NCBI RefSeq assembly: GCF_000385925.1
Contig: NC_021175.1
Location: 689,501-753,500 of the forward strand
Direction of reading: 5' to 3'
Length of the DNA stretch: 64,000 nt
DNA from: Streptococcus cristatus AS 1.3089
GTDB lineage: Bacteria > Bacillota > Bacilli > Lactobacillales > Streptococcaceae
The translations under genes and the position numbers were made by a program. Below, piece by piece: positions 27,052 through 36,763 of this stretch; the first letter of the stretch is position 1, and each line of letters begins with the position of its first letter. The notes under the pieces are model-generated. The model made no database searches, was not told the DNA's origin, and was given only the letters and a program-made list of their open reading frames with translations.

Positions 27052-30000
27052 ATGAAAAAGAAAGGACTAATGAGGTTACTCTTATCAGTCTTGCTATTTG
27101 CTCCTTTGGCATTAGGCCAGGTTGTTCAAGCCGACGAGGCGAGTCAGGCGAATGTCGAAAGCAAGGAGATTCTTCATACAGAAGCTGTTGAAAAGCCTTC
27201 TGAGCCTGTCTCTTCAGTCCAGCAGCCAGCGGTTTTAGAGGTTGAAAGCAAGGAATCGTCGGATTCTTCAAGGCCAGAAAAGCAAGAAGGAGAGTTGGTC
27301 ACTGCTGAAAAACCAGCTGCGAGCTCTGAAAGAGCTGCTTCGTCACTGGAGTCTCCGCCTTTAGCTTGGGCTCAAGATGCTAGCTTAGTGCCTTCTTCTG
27401 TGCCTGCTACTGCCAAAGGACAAGACCTGTCTGCTTATACGGGGAGCCTTTCAAATCCAGCTTTAGCTGATAAGGAACTGACCCTGCAGGAAGCAGTCGA
27501 TGAGCTACTGAAATGGGCAGCTGTCAACGAATCTCAGTTAGGTACCAGTGCCCAAGATAGGGTGAATCTAGCTAAGAGCATGGGAATGATTGACAAAGAG
27601 GCTGATTTGACAGCTCGTGTACAAGGAAGCAATCTGCAGACTATGTATGCTGTTGCCAAGCGCCTGCATGATGCCTATCGTGCGGAAAAGAAAGCACCGC
27701 TCTTTTTGAATGGTCGGGCGCAGCCAATTTTCCCATACAGCAGTGGAGCTAAGGAAGATAAAGACTATTCGTATGAGAAAAGCGATATCGTCCGTTTTCC
27801 TGTTTATGTTGAGACAGATCATGATACGGATGGAGACGGAAAACGAGACCTCGTCAAGGCTATCGTACAACTTCCTAAAGCAGTAGCCCAAGGCGATTTT
27901 AAGGCTTCGACAATTTTAGAAGCTCGTCCTTACGTCGCAGGGACTTTGGACGAAAACTATGTGACCTTGGAAAGTCTCAATCTGCCGACAAACGGTTCTT
28001 ATGATATGAAGAGTTTGCACAATAAGCCTGCTAAGCGCCAACCAGTCTCTAGCATGAGCAGTATTGATGCGGCGAAGAAGGCCAAAGCGTCAGATTGGTA
28101 CTACTATAGCCCTTATGAAGGGATTTATGATTACGAGAATTTGAACTGGTATGATTACTTCCTAGTGCGTGGCTATGCCTTTGTTTCCAGTGCTGGTCTG
28201 GGTACTAAGGGTTCAGAAGGTTTCAATACAACTGGATCTGATTTGGAAGTAGAAGCCTTTAAAAATATTGTCGAATGGGTCAACGGTAAACGGACCGCCT
28301 ACACAGACAAAACTAGCAATATTGAAATCAAGGCTGACTGGGCCAATGGCAAAGTTGGCATGACTGGTCTATCTTGGGCCGGTACGACAACTTTTGGTGT
28401 GGCAACAACGGGTGTAGAAGGCCTGAGAACCATCGTTCCAGCCGCAGGAATTGCTAGCTGGTATGATTATTTCAATAGCCAAGGAACAGCCTACAGCAAT
28501 CCGCCATACAGCGATCTGTCTTGGCTATCACTCTACGTTTCAACTCGGATGCTTGATAAAGACGATTGGGCTTCAATCTGGAACAAGTATGCTGACTACA
28601 TCAATCAGCTAAACAAGGACCAAAAAGCTCACGGTCGCAATTATAGCCAAGTTTGGCGGGAACGCGATTATACCCTAAATTCAGGAAAGATAAAGACTAG
28701 TGCCCTGCTGGTACATGGCTTAAATGATCACAATGTCAAAACCAAACAGTTTGAGCTTATGTATGATGTCTTGAAAAAAGCGGGACAAAATGTAAAACTC
28801 TATCTCCACCAAGGAGACCATGTCCATCCAGCAGCTATCTCTCGAGGTTATGGCATCAAAGCCAACAATCAAGATTTCTACGACTTGCTCAATACTTGGT
28901 TCTCTCATTATCTTTACGATGTCAAGAACGATGTTGGCAAGCTTCCTGCTGTTTTGGCACAAAATAACTACGATCCAAATAAATGGACGAGCTATGACAA
29001 TTGGAAAAGCACTAATCGTTTGATTTTGACAGCTAAGTCCAAACGTCTAGAAGAAACCATTTCCAGTGACTATGCGGCTGCTGGGATTGACACTAGCAAG
29101 CGAGATGAAACTGTCAGTCAAGGATCTTCTAAGGCTAACATGACCTTTATGACAGAAGTCAAAGAAGATACGACTATCAAAGGCCATATTCCAGTACACT
29201 TTAAGGCAGCTTTAGCCAAGGGAAGTGGCAGAAATCTGCAGGTCAATGCGCTCTTGGTAGATGTATCAGACCAAGAGTTTGATGTGGTTGGAAATGGTGA
29301 TACCAGCGATGACAGCAAGGCTGGTGACTTCTGGATGGGTAGCAATCTCAGCAATCTGGATGTTAAAAATTTTGCGACAACCAAAACTAAGTACAAGGTC
29401 ATTGCTAAGGGCTGGCTAAACTTAGCCAATCCAGAATCAGGCTATACACCGTCTAGTTCAGAAAAGAGTATTAAGCCAAAAGTCGGCCAATTCCATGATT
29501 ATACCATGTATTTGCAGCCGAATCTTTACACGGTGAAAAAAGGTCACAAGCTAGCTCTGGTCTTCAATACTTATGACCCTAGCGACTTGACGATTAAGCG
29601 TCAGTATGCAGTGACTTTCAAAACGGATTCCATTAGTGCGCTCGTACCAACTGTGGAAGCTAGTCGTTCTCAAAAAGCTGATTATGTAGCGAATTCTATT
29701 GATACAGAATACGCTAACTTACCTGAAATTCTTGGTGAAAAGCTAGTTGCACCAGAAATCAGAGAAGTTCCAGAATATATCTTTGATAGACAGGAGCCGC
29801 AACAAGAAGCTCCGTCAGTCGATTTGAGGGGTGGACGTAAAGAACATGTGAAAGGCGCGACGGACCATGTGCAGCAATTGGGTAGTCAGAAAGTGGTGCC
29901 TCAGGTGCAGCAATTGCCTAGTCAACCAGAAGCGTCTCAAGTGGAGCAGGTAGCCGTTCAACAAGCTCCAGCTTCCTTGCCAAAAACTGGTAGCCATTCA

Positions 30001-30087
30001 GAAAAAGGAATGTTCTATCTAGGCTTGGTGCTTCTTGTCAGCACATTCGGCATGTCTGGCCTCGTTAAGAAATATTCACATCGTTAG
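27052..30087 (+). CDS. cell-wall-anchored Xaa-Pro dipeptidyl-peptidase (S15)
   Basis: 1011 residues. An N-terminal signal peptide (KKKGLMRLLLSVLLFAPLALG, cleavage near VQADEA) is followed by a Ser/Glu/Pro-rich linker to about residue 130. The catalytic alpha/beta-hydrolase domain has S441 in GLSWAGTT, D559 in LNDHNVK and H590 in GDHVHP as the likely triad, then a PepX C-terminal beta-sandwich. The end is LPKTG plus a hydrophobic helix and KKYSHR, a sortase A sorting signal. It removes X-Pro dipeptides from host or dietary peptides at the cell surface, unlike the usual cytoplasmic PepX. A cre in the promoter suggests catabolite control. Confidence 0.92.
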   Translation: MKKKGLMRLLLSVLLFAPLALGQVVQADEASQANVESKEILHTEAVEKPSEPVSSVQQPAVLEVESKESSDSSRPEKQEGELVTAEKPAASSERAASSLESPPLAWAQDASLVPSSVPATAKGQDLSAYTGSLSNPALADKELTLQEAVDELLKWAAVNESQLGTSAQDRVNLAKSMGMIDKEADLTARVQGSNLQTMYAVAKRLHDAYRAEKKAPLFLNGRAQPIFPYSSGAKEDKDYSYEKSDIVRFPVYVETDHDTDGDGKRDLVKAIVQLPKAVAQGDFKASTILEARPYVAGTLDENYVTLESLNLPTNGSYDMKSLHNKPAKRQPVSSMSSIDAAKKAKASDWYYYSPYEGIYDYENLNWYDYFLVRGYAFVSSAGLGTKGSEGFNTTGSDLEVEAFKNIVEWVNGKRTAYTDKTSNIEIKADWANGKVGMTGLSWAGTTTFGVATTGVEGLRTIVPAAGIASWYDYFNSQGTAYSNPPYSDLSWLSLYVSTRMLDKDDWASIWNKYADYINQLNKDQKAHGRNYSQVWRERDYTLNSGKIKTSALLVHGLNDHNVKTKQFELMYDVLKKAGQNVKLYLHQGDHVHPAAISRGYGIKANNQDFYDLLNTWFSHYLYDVKNDVGKLPAVLAQNNYDPNKWTSYDNWKSTNRLILTAKSKRLEETISSDYAAAGIDTSKRDETVSQGSSKANMTFMTEVKEDTTIKGHIPVHFKAALAKGSGRNLQVNALLVDVSDQEFDVVGNGDTSDDSKAGDFWMGSNLSNLDVKNFATTKTKYKVIAKGWLNLANPESGYTPSSSEKSIKPKVGQFHDYTMYLQPNLYTVKKGHKLALVFNTYDPSDLTIKRQYAVTFKTDSISALVPTVEASRSQKADYVANSIDTEYANLPEILGEKLVAPEIREVPEYIFDRQEPQQEAPSVDLRGGRKEHVKGATDHVQQLGSQKVVPQVQQLPSQPEASQVEQVAVQQAPASLPKTGSHSEKGMFYLGLVLLVSTFGMSGLVKKYSHR

Positions 30088-30099
30088 TCATTACAAGAT

Positions 30100-30144
30100 A
30101 AAAGCAGCCAAACATTCCTGACTAGGTAAAGATTGGCTGCTTTT
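30100..30144 (+). terminator. rho-independent terminator
   Basis: AAAAGCAGCCAA (30100-30111) pairs perfectly with TTGGCTGCTTTT (30133-30144). Confidence 0.85.
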
Positions 30145-30211
30145 GCCTTATCGTCTTTCAGCTGGCCTTGGCCTGCAAGTCAGAAGTGCCAGCAATATAG
30201 AGGTAGAAAGA

Positions 30212-31828
30212 ATGAAACAGTATATTCAAGATATTTTTGACCAAAGTATGGCGATTGAAAGTTTTACCCATACTAGTTCTGAGCGGAAGATTGAAGCCTT
30301 TCTTCAGGAACGGATAGGGGAGATTCCTTATTTTCAGGAGCATCCAGAACAGTTTGGCTGCTATCAGATTCCAAATGATTTTTATAACCGCAGTGTCAAC
30401 TGGGCTCTGGTTAAGCGAGATACAGCTGACACCGTTATTCTTTTTCATCATCATGATACGGTGGACATTGAGGACTTTGGCAGTCTCAAAGACTGGGCTT
30501 TTGATAATCAGTCCCTTAAAGAAAAATTACCCTCCATTTCTTCAGATTCAGATCTTTTAGCGGATATTGCGTCGGACAAATGGCAGTTCGGTCGGGGCTC
30601 TTGCGACATGAAGGCGGCTCTGGCCTTGCAGCTGGGAGTAGTGGAGAGATATAGTCAGACACAGTCTGGTCAGGCCAATTTGCTCTATCTGTCGGTCGGA
30701 GATGAGGAGTCCTATTCTCAAGGCATGCGGGCAGCAACAGCCTTGCTTGCTGAATTAAAGGAGCGCTTCCACCTTCATTATCTTCTGGCCGTGGATTCTG
30801 AGCCTTTTGAGAGTCAGTCAGCGGAGGAAAAGGTGCTTCATGTAGGAACAGTTGGAAAGTTGATGCCAGTTGTCGTGACTCGAGGGCATCCTTTCGCATA
30901 TAGAAAGAGCCACTCGAAGGGGATCAATGCCCTGTCCTTGCTAGCCAAGGTTGCTGAAAAAATTGACCTTAATCCGGCTCTGTCTGACATGGCCTATGGC
31001 GAACGCTCGCCCCTGCCATCTTGGTCCTATCTGCGCGATTTGAAGGAAAATTACGATGTGTCAACAGTGCTGCGTGCTGCAGGCTATTTCAGCGTCCTTT
31101 ATCTAGAAAAGAGTCCAACAGAGCTGTTGGCGACCATAAAGAATCTTAGTCAGGAAGCAGTGGATGGCTTTTATCAAAACTACTGTCAGTTGCAGAAAGT
31201 TTATGAAGAAAGCAAGCTTGTACCAAAACCACGCGTGCTGACCTATCAGGAATTACTGCAAGAATGCCAAGAAAAAATCGGTTTTGAAGAAACTTTGCAG
31301 CAGATTTATGAAGAAGCCCAGCAAGCCTTGCAAGAAGGCGCATCCTATCAGGAAATCAGCATTCAAAATATCCAGAAGGTTCTAGATTTCTACGACCGTA
31401 AGGAAGCTTTGGTTGTCTTAGCAATCGCACCGCCTTATTATCCATCCATGAATTGTCGCCGTTTGTCAGACAGTCCGATTAGGATTGACAAGGTCATTCA
31501 ACTTTATCGAGATTATCTGGACAAGGAAGTTGGCTGTCAACTCCAAGTGGACGAATTTTTCATGGGAATTTGTGACCTTAGCTACTGTGCCTTGGAGAAG
31601 CCTGCCGCTGAATACCAAGATTTGATTGCCAGTATGCCTGTACCTGAGAATCTCTATCATCTGGATTTCCCAGAAATTGCGGTCAATCATATCCCTGGTA
31701 TCAATCTTGGACCATGGGGCAAGGACTTGCATCAGCTGACTGAGCGTGTCTATGAGCAGGACATGCTGGAAACCATTCCTAATTTCTTGCTCTATCTGCT
31801 GGAAAATGCTCAATTTTTCAAGGTTTAA
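30212..31828 (+). CDS. M20-family peptidase, RocB-like
   Basis: 538 residues from ATG 30212, which has a GGTAGAAAG purine stretch upstream; upstream in-frame codons overlap the preceding terminator and are unlikely. The M20 metal-site motifs are visible: LFHHHDTVD, WQFGRGSCDMKAALA and VGDEESYSQG, with a later VGTVGKLMPVVVTRGHP. The length and the extra C-terminal part match the RocB group, named after the Bacillus arginine-utilisation locus; its biochemical activity is not established. Cytoplasmic. No arginine catabolic genes lie nearby. Confidence 0.82.
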   Translation: MKQYIQDIFDQSMAIESFTHTSSERKIEAFLQERIGEIPYFQEHPEQFGCYQIPNDFYNRSVNWALVKRDTADTVILFHHHDTVDIEDFGSLKDWAFDNQSLKEKLPSISSDSDLLADIASDKWQFGRGSCDMKAALALQLGVVERYSQTQSGQANLLYLSVGDEESYSQGMRAATALLAELKERFHLHYLLAVDSEPFESQSAEEKVLHVGTVGKLMPVVVTRGHPFAYRKSHSKGINALSLLAKVAEKIDLNPALSDMAYGERSPLPSWSYLRDLKENYDVSTVLRAAGYFSVLYLEKSPTELLATIKNLSQEAVDGFYQNYCQLQKVYEESKLVPKPRVLTYQELLQECQEKIGFEETLQQIYEEAQQALQEGASYQEISIQNIQKVLDFYDRKEALVVLAIAPPYYPSMNCRRLSDSPIRIDKVIQLYRDYLDKEVGCQLQVDEFFMGICDLSYCALEKPAAEYQDLIASMPVPENLYHLDFPEIAVNHIPGINLGPWGKDLHQLTERVYEQDMLETIPNFLLYLLENAQFFKV

Positions 31829-31938
31829 AAGATGGCTATAGATTATTTCAAAGCAAAATCCGAACTTTTTCGCTCATTTTAAGACAAATAACTTTTAAGA
31901 TAGTATAATAAGCTTAAAACATAGTAAAGGAGTTTCTC

Positions 31939-32682
31939 ATGATTGAATTTAGAGATGTTACAAAAGACTATGATGGCAAGCTGGCGCTTAACCAGCTGAA
32001 TCTAACCTTGGAAAGCGGTGAGATTGTCGGTCTGATCGGTCACAATGGAGCGGGTAAGTCAACGACCATTAAATCCTTGGTCAGTGTTATCAATCCGACG
32101 CAGGGACAAATTTTTGTGGACGGAAAGGAGCTATCCAGTAATCGTCTAGAAATCAAGAAAAAAATCGGCTATGTAGCTGATTCTCCTGACCTTTTCTTGC
32201 GCCTAACAGCCAATGAATTTTGGGAGCTAGTGGCGACTTCCTACGACATGACCACGGCAGAAGTAGAAGCTCGTTTGGGTGAGCTGCTGGCTATCTTTGA
32301 CTTTGCTAGTCATCGCTATGAAGTAATTGAGTCGTTTTCACACGGTATGCGGCAGAAGGTCTTTGTCATTGGTGCCCTTTTGTCTGATCCAGATATCTGG
32401 GTCTTGGATGAGCCTTTGACGGGCTTGGATCCTCAGGCAGCTTTTGATCTAAAGCAGATGATGCGTGAGCATGCTGATAAGGGCAATACAGTTCTGTTTT
32501 CAACTCACGTTTTAGAAGTGGCTGAACAGCTATGCGATAAGATTGCTATTCTCAAAAAAGGAGAGCTGATATTCTACGGAACGGTTGAAGACTTGAAAGC
32601 CCAGCATCCAGACCAGTCCCTCGAAACCATCTATCTAGGTCTGGCTGGTCGCAGAGAAGAGGTGAGTCCAGATGCGCTTTAA
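31939..32682 (+). CDS. ABC transporter ATP-binding protein (EcsA-like)
   Basis: 247 residues. Walker A GHNGAGKST (about residues 35-43), an ABC signature variant ESFSHGMRQK, Walker B WVLDEPLTGLD and the switch histidine in LFSTHVLE. It starts a two-gene exporter operon; its 3' end overlaps the permease gene by 11 bp. TATAAT at 31904-31909 with AAGACA 17 nt upstream is a plausible promoter, and AAAGGAG precedes the ATG. The gene order ATPase plus large ABC-2-type permease resembles Ecs exporters; the substrate is unknown. Confidence 0.88.
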   Translation: MIEFRDVTKDYDGKLALNQLNLTLESGEIVGLIGHNGAGKSTTIKSLVSVINPTQGQIFVDGKELSSNRLEIKKKIGYVADSPDLFLRLTANEFWELVATSYDMTTAEVEARLGELLAIFDFASHRYEVIESFSHGMRQKVFVIGALLSDPDIWVLDEPLTGLDPQAAFDLKQMMREHADKGNTVLFSTHVLEVAEQLCDKIAILKKGELIFYGTVEDLKAQHPDQSLETIYLGLAGRREEVSPDAL

Positions 32683-34312
32683 TGCCATTAAAAAATTGGT
32701 TGATATCAATATTCTTTATGCGATTCAAGCTTCGCAGTTGCAGCAATACCGCAAGAAGCAGGCAAAGAATCCCTCGGTCAAGGTCAATGTCTCTCAGAAG
32801 ACCATTCGCATGTACTTGATTTTGGGTTTTGTCTACTTGGTTATTTTTGGCATCATGAGTGCCTTCAATCACATGGTAGGAAATCCGGGCCTTTTTGCCA
32901 ATATGGTCTCCGTATTTGCTATATTTTCCATGTCACAGGGCTTCCTCGTTTTCTATAATGTCTTTTATGAAAGCAAGGATTTGCAGTCCTATCGGCCCTA
33001 TGCCTTTAGTGAATCAGAAATCATTGTCGGAAAGAGCATCTCTGTTGTCCTGACTCTCTTGATTGCGATTCTGCCCATGTATAGCTATTTTATCGTACTA
33101 GGTCTTCAAGGCGGAAATCCTTTAGTCGGCCTGCCTCTGGCCTTGGTTTCGATTGTCATTTTAAGTTCGGTTATAACCTTTGTCATTTTGATTTTGGTGC
33201 ATTTTATCACTAAGACAGCCTTCTTTAGAAAGTATAAGACCATCCTATCCAATGTGATTCTGGGGCTAGTTTCCCTAGGCTCGGTAGGTCTCTATATCTT
33301 TATCAATCAGATGAACAGTCGCAGTATCGCCAGCAATACAATGGTTACACCTTATTTCCCGCCAGTTGTAGCCTTTTACGACTTTATCATCAATCCTCTT
33401 AGCTTGACTGCGATTTTAGGAATTTTAGCTTGGCTTGCCGTGGCGGTTCTGCTCTTTTTGGTGGTCAAGTTCAAGGTCATACCAGAATTTTATGAAGCAG
33501 CCTTGATGACAGGAGCAGCAAGTGGCAAACGCGAGCGGGTGCGCGATATCAATATGGACGAGGCCAAGAATTTTAAGAAGTTCGTCTGGCGCTACCACAT
33601 TCGGCTGCTGAGTGAAGGTTCGGTCATCTTGCAGGCTCTCTTTATGTCGGCACTGATACCTTACATCATCATTTTTAGTATGCTCATGGGGGCGATCAAT
33701 GCAGGTCTGGATGTTAGCCCGTTCTTGATTCCACGATTTTTACTTCCGCTTATCTTCCTAGCTATGTTTATCGCTACCCTCAATTCGGGTGGGAATAATC
33801 TGACCTCTATTGGTTTATCCTTGGAGCGGGAAAATTTTGATTATCTAAAGGTTTTGCCTTTTGAGCTCAGAAAATACGTTCGTCTCAAATTTTGGTATCT
33901 CTTTGCTATTCAGTCCATTCTACCAGTGATTCTTCTTTTGGCGACCAGTCTTATCTTCCATGTTCATCCGGTGACTTTTCTGGTTATGCTGCTGGTTTGG
34001 TTTATTGCCAGTCTAGCTTGGAGCGCTTGGGGCTATCATCGGGATTATAAGCATTTGGTGACCAACTGGTCCAATGTCAACGAGCTAATGACTCGAGATA
34101 ATAGTATGGGTAAGACCCTATTGGCACTAGCCTTTACCATTGGAGTGATTATCGTAATTGGTGTTCTCTATGCGATTTCATACTCCCTGCCTCTCACTGT
34201 TCTCTACCTCCTTTCAGTTCTGCTGATTGTGATTTCTGGACTTGTTTCTTATCTGATCTATCGCTACTATATGAAAAGACTTGATAGCGAAATTGCTAGT
34301 TTCAATTCGTAA
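32672..34312 (+). CDS. ABC transporter permease
   Basis: 546 residues with about 11-12 hydrophobic segments in groups and a cytoplasmic charged loop around residues 275-305 (GKRERVRDINMDEAKNFKK). It overlaps the ATPase gene, indicating translational coupling. The size and topology fit ABC-2/EcsB-like export permeases. The product probably exports a peptide, lipid or drug in combination with the upstream ATPase; no substrate clue is present. The gene is followed directly by the first copy of a structured intergenic repeat that may act as its terminator. Confidence 0.85.
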   Translation: MRFNAIKKLVDINILYAIQASQLQQYRKKQAKNPSVKVNVSQKTIRMYLILGFVYLVIFGIMSAFNHMVGNPGLFANMVSVFAIFSMSQGFLVFYNVFYESKDLQSYRPYAFSESEIIVGKSISVVLTLLIAILPMYSYFIVLGLQGGNPLVGLPLALVSIVILSSVITFVILILVHFITKTAFFRKYKTILSNVILGLVSLGSVGLYIFINQMNSRSIASNTMVTPYFPPVVAFYDFIINPLSLTAILGILAWLAVAVLLFLVVKFKVIPEFYEAALMTGAASGKRERVRDINMDEAKNFKKFVWRYHIRLLSEGSVILQALFMSALIPYIIIFSMLMGAINAGLDVSPFLIPRFLLPLIFLAMFIATLNSGGNNLTSIGLSLERENFDYLKVLPFELRKYVRLKFWYLFAIQSILPVILLLATSLIFHVHPVTFLVMLLVWFIASLAWSAWGYHRDYKHLVTNWSNVNELMTRDNSMGKTLLALAFTIGVIIVIGVLYAISYSLPLTVLYLLSVLLIVISGLVSYLIYRYYMKRLDSEIASFNS

Positions 34313-34328
34313 ATAACAATAATAAAAA

Positions 34329-34504
34329 GAGGCTGTGACAAAAGTCCTAGCCTCTCAATTGTCTTTGGATTGTCGAGCAAGACGCAGTGGTTGAGTGGGC
34401 TCTATTACGCTGATTTCATCAGCTTTTTCATCCCTACTCAACTGTGCGGAGGTGGGACGACGAAATCGAATTCTAACGAATTACTGATTTCTGTCCCACT
34501 CTCT
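34329..34504 (+). repeat. structured intergenic repeat A, copy 1
   Basis: Begins GAGGCTGTGACAAAAGTC and ends TCTGTCCCACTCTC. It folds as three consecutive hairpins: a terminal one (GAGGCT...AGCCTC), a middle one (TTGAGT...ACTCAA with CTGAT/ATCAG inside) and a last one (GTGGGAC...GTCCCAC with AAATCG near its base). It is nearly identical to copy 2 at 35484-35656, in the same orientation. Confidence 0.85.
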
Positions 34505-34553
34505 TTTAGTTGCGATTTATTCTACAGTTTTTTGTTAGCTGAGATTTATCCTT

Positions 34554-35312
34554 TTAGGAGCGCCAGTTAATCAGTACATACATCAAGCTGGAGCCAAACA
34601 TATCTGCCAAGGCGTGCATGAGGAAGAAAGGCAGAAGGTTCTTGACCTTGTACTTGTAAAGGAAATAGTAAAGGAGTCCATAGACCACTCCGATAACCAA
34701 GACCCAGAGCATTCCTTGATAAGTATGGAAAGAAATCCGAACGATAGTAGAGTAGGCCAGCGCCCACCACTTATACTTATCCTTGACCGAAGTCATGAGG
34801 CCAAGAAAGAAGAATTCTTCATAGAAGCCGTTGAGCAGTCCATAGAGGATGGTCATTGGTGTCAGATCAGCAAATTTCCGGAAAATTTCCAGTAAATCTA
34901 TATAGGACCAGAGGGTTGGATCAAAGTAATTATACTCGCCGCTCAGTGTCATCACGATGTCGCCAAAGAATCCTACTGCTACGAAGATCAGAGGTGTCCA
35001 GAGTAGAACCGACCAAGTCAGGCGGATGGGAAGCTGCTTAAAATCAAAGCGCCGCAGTAAGAGATAGAGAATGGTCAAGACCAGCATCAAAAGCTGAAGA
35101 TTGAAATTGCTAGAAAAGGCTGCGCCTTCGCTAGCTGTATTGCTGACCGTTTCAGTAGCTGCAGTCGTCGCTGTTGTTGAAAAACTAGCTAGGTAAAGCT
35201 CAGTTGATCGGTAGATGAACTGACCAAACATGAGCAGAGTAATCACAAGAATATCGAACCATTTCAGCTCTTTCAGAGGCTGCGATGGGCGGATTTTTGA
35301 TAAAATAGTCAT
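34554..35312 (-). CDS. CPBP family intramembrane metalloprotease
   Basis: 252 residues from ATG 35312, with GGAAGGAAAACG upstream; a longer start 30 bp upstream has no ribosome binding site. Several membrane helices; the CPBP motifs are NGFYEEFFFLGLM (Glu pair), ISFHTYQGM and HALADMFGSS, giving the Glu and His residues of the active site. Members process prenylated proteins in eukaryotes; bacterial members include bacteriocin self-immunity proteins. No bacteriocin gene is visible nearby. The gene lies between two direct copies of repeat A. Confidence 0.85.
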   Translation of the reverse strand: MTILSKIRPSQPLKELKWFDILVITLLMFGQFIYRSTELYLASFSTTATTAATETVSNTASEGAAFSSNFNLQLLMLVLTILYLLLRRFDFKQLPIRLTWSVLLWTPLIFVAVGFFGDIVMTLSGEYNYFDPTLWSYIDLLEIFRKFADLTPMTILYGLLNGFYEEFFFLGLMTSVKDKYKWWALAYSTIVRISFHTYQGMLWVLVIGVVYGLLYYFLYKYKVKNLLPFFLMHALADMFGSSLMYVLINWRS

Positions 35313-35656
35313 TCGTTTTCCTTCCATAACTGGCAGAATCATTTGCCAGAGATAATCTTCTCTATCTTTATCTTAGCAGAAAAAGCTTAAATTTTTATTA
35401 TTTTCAAAGACCCTGCTTTTGAGAAGTGGTCTTCGCAGATCAGTTGTAGGCTTGGTTGAAGAGCTACATTATACTATAGAGAAGAGGCTGGGACAAAAGT
35501 CCCGGCCTCTCAATTGTCTTTGGAGTGTCGAGCAAGACGCAGTAGTTGAGTGGGCTCTACTAGGCTGATTTCATCAGCTTTTACAGCCCTACTCAACTGT
35601 GCGGAGGTGGGACGACGAAATCGAATTCTAACGAATTACCGATTTCTGTCCCACTC
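35313..35656. other. intergenic region, mostly repeat A copy 2
   Basis: 35313-35483 holds the upstream region of the protease gene without a clear consensus promoter. From 35484 on it is the second copy of repeat A. Confidence 0.5.
35484..35656 (+). repeat. structured intergenic repeat A, copy 2
   Basis: Same three-hairpin layout as copy 1. The first stem here is GAGGCTGGGAC/GTCCCGGCCTC around an AAAA loop. The copy ends directly at the stop codon of the hemolysin III-type gene. Differences from copy 1 mostly keep the stems paired. Confidence 0.85.
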
Positions 35657-36304
35657 TCACATGAAATAAACAATTGCTAGGTACTGTAGGGCAGAAGCAG
35701 CTAGGATGAAGAGGTGCCAAATCATATGGAAGTAGGGCTTCTTTTTGGCATAAAAACCAGCGCCGACTGTGTAACAAAGCCCGCCAGCTAGCATCAGTCC
35801 CCAAAACACTGGCCCAGTTTGTCCTATGATTTGCGGAATGATAAAGATCACCAGCCAGCCCATAATTAGATAGAGAGCCAGACTGAATTTCTCATTAACC
35901 TTCTTGGCAAAGATTTTGTAGAGAATACCAAAGATGGTCGTGCCCCACTGAATCACGATAATCAGATAGCCCCGCCAGTCATTCATGAGTGAAAGGACGA
36001 CGGGAGTATAGCTGCCCGCGATGGCAATATAGATCATGGAGTGGTCAATAATCCGCAGGATATATTTGTGGGTAGAGCCATAGGACATGGAGTGGTAAAT
36101 AGTAGAGGAAAGAAACATAAGAAAAAGGCTTATGACAAAGATAGAAGTGCCAACAGCAGAAACGAGGCCATGCCCTTCATAACTGTAAATTGCTGAGATA
36201 GGCAGAAGAATCAGCATCAAAACAGCTCCGACGGCATGGGTAACAGCATTGGCAATCTCCTCTCCAAAAGAGAGTTGTTTACTGAGTTTAAGCGCGTAGT
36301 TCAT
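35657..36304 (-). CDS. hemolysin III / PAQR family membrane protein
   Basis: 215 residues from ATG 36304, which follows AAAGGAGGTCGATAACG. Seven hydrophobic helices, with the family's conserved residues NAVTHAVGA near the start, SSTIYHSMSYGSTHKYILRIIDHSMIYIAIAGSYTP in the middle and FHMIWHLFILAAS at the end; the conserved His and Asp residues bind metal in this family. Function is unclear despite the hemolysin name. The start lies inside the end of the DUF1836 gene, so the pair is translated as an operon. Confidence 0.9.
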   Translation of the reverse strand: MNYALKLSKQLSFGEEIANAVTHAVGAVLMLILLPISAIYSYEGHGLVSAVGTSIFVISLFLMFLSSTIYHSMSYGSTHKYILRIIDHSMIYIAIAGSYTPVVLSLMNDWRGYLIIVIQWGTTIFGILYKIFAKKVNEKFSLALYLIMGWLVIFIIPQIIGQTGPVFWGLMLAGGLCYTVGAGFYAKKKPYFHMIWHLFILAASALQYLAIVYFM

Positions 36305-36749
36305 CGTTATCGACCTCCTTTTCGGGTATTTGGATAAAGGCAAGGGTTTGCTGGTAGAGTTTTAAGGTCTGACAAGCACTGGCAATGATGGGTGTCACTT
36401 CAAGTTTCTGCCCATTCATATAATCCACAAAGTCATTGTAAAGCTCCTCAGACTGGGTTTCAGCGTTGAGCATATCCAAAGTCGCAGCAATATCTTGAAT
36501 AGAAAAAACAGTTTTCAAGCTTGTAATGGCAATCAAGCGGGCAACTTGCTGGCGATTGTATTTTTTCTTTGAAGGTTTTTCAAGGTAGCCATGCTTGACA
36601 TAATTATTGATCATGGATGCGGTCAAGCCTTTGTCAGATGCGGTAAAAGCTGGCATGCAGACCTTGTTGACATAGAGCAGGACCTGGTCCAGATACAGGT
36701 CAAGAACAGGTAATTCATCCCATCTAGGGAACAGATTTTTTGTTTCCAA
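36288..36749 (-). CDS. DUF1836 domain protein (putative MerR-like regulator)
   Basis: 153 residues from a TTG at 36749, with a modest AGAAAG upstream. The DUF1836 pattern is clear: LYLDQVLLYVN, TASMINNYVKHGYLEKPSKKKYNRQQVARLIAITSLKTVFSIQDIAATL. It resembles a MerR-type winged helix in which the KxYNR part corresponds to the wing. Overlaps the hemolysin III gene by 17 bp. A perfect inverted repeat spans its -10 region, so autoregulation is likely but not shown. Confidence 0.8.
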   Translation of the reverse strand: METKNLFPRWDELPVLDLYLDQVLLYVNKVCMPAFTASDKGLTASMINNYVKHGYLEKPSKKKYNRQQVARLIAITSLKTVFSIQDIAATLDMLNAETQSEELYNDFVDYMNGQKLEVTPIIASACQTLKLYQQTLAFIQIPEKEVDNDELRA

Positions 36750-36763
36750 ATTTTAAACTTTCT

